Shown: positions 5,379-7,129 of the stretch, piece after piece
Position numbering within the stretch: the stretch's first letter is position 1
Layout: each line of letters opens with the position of its first letter
NCBI GenBank assembly: GCA_029856295.1
Contig: JAHQWS010000125.1
Span: 1 to 7,129, forward strand
From: Promethearchaeia archaeon
GTDB lineage: Archaea > Asgardarchaeota > Lokiarchaeia > Sigyniarchaeales > SOKP01
Length of the DNA stretch: 7,129 nucleotides
Direction: 5' to 3'
Notes under the pieces: generated by a model
Seen by the model: only the letters and a program-made list of their open reading frames with translations
Told to the model about the DNA's origin: nothing
Databases searched by the model: none
Made by a program: the position numbers and the translations under genes

Positions 5379-6083
5379 TTGTTATCTACAATAGGGTGGG
5401 TTGATGGATTAACGGCATCAGGTGTCGTAATAATAGGATGTATATTTGGAATCTATTTTATATACAAATCGAAAAAAATAGATGCTGATCTCCTATTTTA
5501 CACAGGTTTGCTTGTTATTTTAGCGGGTCTTGCTTTTTTAGGAGTATTTTTAGATTTTTTAATGGTCATTTCTACAGGAAAAAACATACCAAATCAATAT
5601 GGTTTAATTGGGCTTTTAAGCTACATTTGGATTGCGCCCCTCGTCTTAATTGGCATGTATGTGGGTGCAAGACTCCTATTAACAGAAAAGAAAAGAATCA
5701 TCTCAGTTATTTATCTTGTATTAATGATCTTATTTGAAATAGCAATTTTTATGGATCCGATGAATTCTTTTAATTTTGTATACCCCAAGAGATCTGGAGA
5801 AGCATTAATAGATTATAATTTAGTATTAACGTCTCCTGCTGGCCTTTTAATGATAATATTTATTATATCCTTAATTGTGTTTTTAGGACTAGGCTTCTTA
5901 ATTAAAGCATTACAAGCAACTGGAAACGTAAGAAAGAAACTTTTATTAGTGTCTTTAGGGGTTTTTCTGTATGCAATATTTGGTCTGTTAGAATCTTTAA
6001 CTGTACCTGGATTTGCTTTGATTTTCATTAGAATTGGATATATTAGCGGGCCATTATTCATCTATTTAGGATTAAAAGACTAA
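5379..6083 (+). CDS. Seven-helix membrane protein, Asgard-type family of unknown function
   Basis: The 234-residue product has seven hydrophobic segments at about 10-29, 38-64, 76-100, 106-127, 151-175, 186-207 and 210-231. The N-terminus GWVDGLTASGVVIIGCIFG leads straight into helix 1. Basic stretches at 30-33 (KSKK), 104-106 (KKR) and 183-187 (NVRKK) suggest an N-out, C-in layout. Conserved-looking loop pieces are STGKN (65-69), MDPMNSF (125-131) and ALQATGNVRKK (177-187). I recall many paralogues with this pattern in Lokiarchaeota-like genomes, where they are uncharacterised; the layout recalls 7TM sensor modules, but no signalling domain is attached. The start is TTG with GGTGA at 5367-5371 as ribosome site, seven bases upstream, and an in-frame TAA sits directly before it. 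No lysine in helix 7 supports a rhodopsin role. A T8 run (6103-6110) follows the gene. Confidence 0.8.
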   Translation: MLSTIGWVDGLTASGVVIIGCIFGIYFIYKSKKIDADLLFYTGLLVILAGLAFLGVFLDFLMVISTGKNIPNQYGLIGLLSYIWIAPLVLIGMYVGARLLLTEKKRIISVIYLVLMILFEIAIFMDPMNSFNFVYPKRSGEALIDYNLVLTSPAGLLMIIFIISLIVFLGLGFLIKALQATGNVRKKLLLVSLGVFLYAIFGLLESLTVPGFALIFIRIGYISGPLFIYLGLKD

Positions 6084-6100
6084 AATAAATAAAAATTACT

Positions 6101-6110
6101 AATTTTTTTT
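6101..6110 (+). terminator. T-tract terminator after the seven-helix protein gene
   Basis: The run aatttttttt begins 18 bases after the stop codon in the 105-base gap between convergent genes. It is typical of archaeal 3' ends. No clear hairpin precedes it. Confidence 0.4.
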
Positions 6111-6188
6111 CATAATTTCATTAATAATTACTCTTTAGATCGAGAATTTTTTATAAATTTATGTTTAAAATTCACTAGAGAATATAAA

Positions 6189-6701
6189 TCATAATTGAAT
6201 AATCTCAATTTTTCCTGTAATTCTCTTTTCAATTGTAAGGATTGCAACTGAAGTGGGAGGGCCAAAATAATTTTTTTCTAAATAGCCTTTTCCAGGGTTA
6301 ATTAATAAAATCCCATTAAAGTCTTCAATAAGAGCATCATGAGTATGTCCGTATACTATGGCATCTACTTTAGAACCCTTAAATTCTCTGACAACTTTTT
6401 TTTTTGTATTTTCATACGTACCTCCCGTTGCAGGATGAGTAATTCCTATTCTTTTTTTTGAGATTTCTATAATGTCTTTTGCCAATACTTTCTCTCTGAT
6501 TTTCAACGGATCTGCATTTCCATACACTCCTTTGAATCGGGGGCCTTTATCCTTTATGAGTCCAGATAACACATCCAAAGATGTATAATCTCCCACATGA
6601 ATCACCCAGTCAGCTTCTTGAATCAACTGTAGCATCCTTTCAGGTAAATCCTTAAAATTTGATACGTGAGTATCTCCTATAATTAAAATTTTATCTGCCA
6701 T
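6189..6701 (-). CDS. yfcE: YfcE/MJ0936-family metallophosphoesterase
   Basis: This is a calcineurin-like phosphodiesterase/phosphatase, two-metal dependent and cytoplasmic. It has 170 residues from the ATG at 6701, the usual length for the family. Motifs in order: GDTH (D10, H12), HVGD (D38), YGNAD (N62), GITHPATGG (H89) and YGHTH (H119, H121), then INPGKG (135-140). These give the complete metal-ligand set. The third motif reads THPATGG where many bacterial members have THGH, so the substrate may differ. Known members hydrolyse phosphodiesters such as bis-pNPP or cyclic nucleotides in vitro; the natural substrate is usually unknown. A GTG at 6710 would add three residues, but the ATG sits right before the first strand as is normal. 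The stop codon of the PdxA-like gene lies only 29 bases upstream, so the two are probably co-transcribed and the mRNA would start outside the window. Confidence 0.88.
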   Translation of the reverse strand: MADKILIIGDTHVSNFKDLPERMLQLIQEADWVIHVGDYTSLDVLSGLIKDKGPRFKGVYGNADPLKIREKVLAKDIIEISKKRIGITHPATGGTYENTKKKVVREFKGSKVDAIVYGHTHDALIEDFNGILLINPGKGYLEKNYFGPPTSVAILTIEKRITGKIEIIQL

Positions 6702-6730
6702 TAGACACACATTAAAATTTAACTATTTTT

Positions 6731-7129
6731 TTACATCCTAATCGACATTTCAGCAGCAATTTTTATTGCTTGTTCCATCGCATTAGGATTGGCTATGCCA
6801 CTACCTACGATATCAAAAGCAGTTCCATGTGCGGGTGTAGTAATAGGGCAGGATAAGCCAGCTATAACTGTTACTGCTGATTCAAAATTCATTAATTTAA
6901 GAGCAATTTGCCCTTGATCATGGTACATTGTCGTAACTCCGTCATATAATCCCTTAAATGCGCTTAAAAAGAGTGTGTCTGCTGGGAAAGGCCCTTTAGC
7001 ATTTATACCATCTTCATTTGCTTTATTTATAGCAGGGGCAATTATTTCAATTTCTTCATTCCCAAATAACCCATCCTCACCAGCATGGGGGTTCAATGCA
7101 GCTACAGCTATCCGAGGTCTATCAATTCC
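6731..7129 (-). CDS. pdxA2: PdxA-family dehydrogenase, PdxA2-like (C-terminal 132 residues, 5' end outside window)
   Basis: The frame is open to the right edge; the full protein should be about 330-350 residues. The visible part starts GIDRPRIAVAALNPHAGEDG. Signature residues of the family are present: NPHAGEDGLFGNEE (H15 of the fragment, like the metal ligand H211 of E. coli PdxA), GPFPADTLF (46-54) and MYHDQG (H70, like metal ligand H266). The stretch HDQGQIALKLMNF and PITTPAHGTAFDI (95-107) match what I recall of PdxA2, the 4-phospho-D-threonate/erythronate 3-dehydrogenase, better than PdxA of vitamin B6 synthesis, which reads HDQGLPVLK and has TSVDHGTA. The enzyme would oxidise the phosphorylated C4 acid with NAD and then decarboxylate it. 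Archaea normally make pyridoxal phosphate by PdxS/PdxT, which also favours the catabolic role. The subfamily call is less sure than the family. Confidence 0.85.
   Translation of the reverse strand, partial: GIDRPRIAVAALNPHAGEDGLFGNEEIEIIAPAINKANEDGINAKGPFPADTLFLSAFKGLYDGVTTMYHDQGQIALKLMNFESAVTVIAGLSCPITTPAHGTAFDIVGSGIANPNAMEQAIKIAAEMSIRM

Noticed and set aside
5364..5381. Possible stop-codon readthrough or recoding at TAA before the TTG starts
   Set aside because: TAA is also the normal end of most genes here, and the TTG codons have proper GGTG-type sites, so restart or plain TTG initiation is far simpler than recoding.
5813..6061. Minus-strand open frame of 82 codons inside the seven-helix gene
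   Set aside because: Shadow of the membrane-protein codons; no start signal or family pattern.
1..7129. CRISPR arrays, tRNA or rRNA genes, insertion sequences, retroelements
   Set aside because: I saw no regularly spaced repeats, no tRNA-like arms, no transposase or integrase motifs and no long terminal inverted repeats in the window.

Overview
The window is about 70% A+T and reads as an archaeal chromosome segment. The archaeal signs are TATA-like boxes about 30 bases before an ATG with no leader (239-246 before the gene at 270), T-tracts after stop codons, a mix of leaderless starts and GGTG-type ribosome sites, and gene families that I associate with archaea. Two families point to the Asgard archaea (Lokiarchaeia-like) in particular: the 297-aa CPxC/VCDH...KVRGYQK protein and the seven-helix protein that begins GWVDGLTASG. 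That placement rests on remembered family patterns and not on a search, so it is an inference.

Layout from left to right. The last 26 codons of an unidentified + strand gene end at 83. A + strand gene for an Asgard-type protein of unknown function (270-1163) ends in a hairpin plus T-tract terminator that overlaps its stop codon. Convergent to it is a six-helix membrane protein of unknown function (1401-2000, -). Divergent from that is a clear two-gene operon, 2208-4858: a GlcD/D-lactate-dehydrogenase type FAD oxidoreductase followed by a GlcF/HdrD-type iron-sulfur protein with two ferredoxin clusters and two CCG domains. A 520-base gap (4859-5378) follows. It is not empty: two overlapping small reading frames look like one small gene broken by a frameshift. 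Next comes a seven-helix membrane protein (5379-6083, +). The right end holds a - strand pair: a YfcE/MJ0936-type metallophosphoesterase (6189-6701) downstream of the C-terminal 132 codons of a PdxA-family dehydrogenase that runs off the right edge. Its sequence looks like the PdxA2 (4-phospho-threonate/erythronate dehydrogenase) branch and not the vitamin B6 enzyme.

How the genes fit together. The FAD and Fe-S proteins should form one complex that oxidises a 2-hydroxy acid (glycolate, D-lactate or similar) and passes electrons through iron-sulfur clusters to an unseen acceptor. The PdxA2-like enzyme would act on a phosphorylated four-carbon hydroxy acid, so hydroxy-acid metabolism may be a shared theme, but the two loci are separate transcription units and the link is speculative. 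I saw no mobile element, CRISPR array, tRNA or rRNA. The most useful second looks are the hidden small broken gene, the recurring start-stop mini-ORFs directly before real starts, and the two unexplained Asgard-type families.
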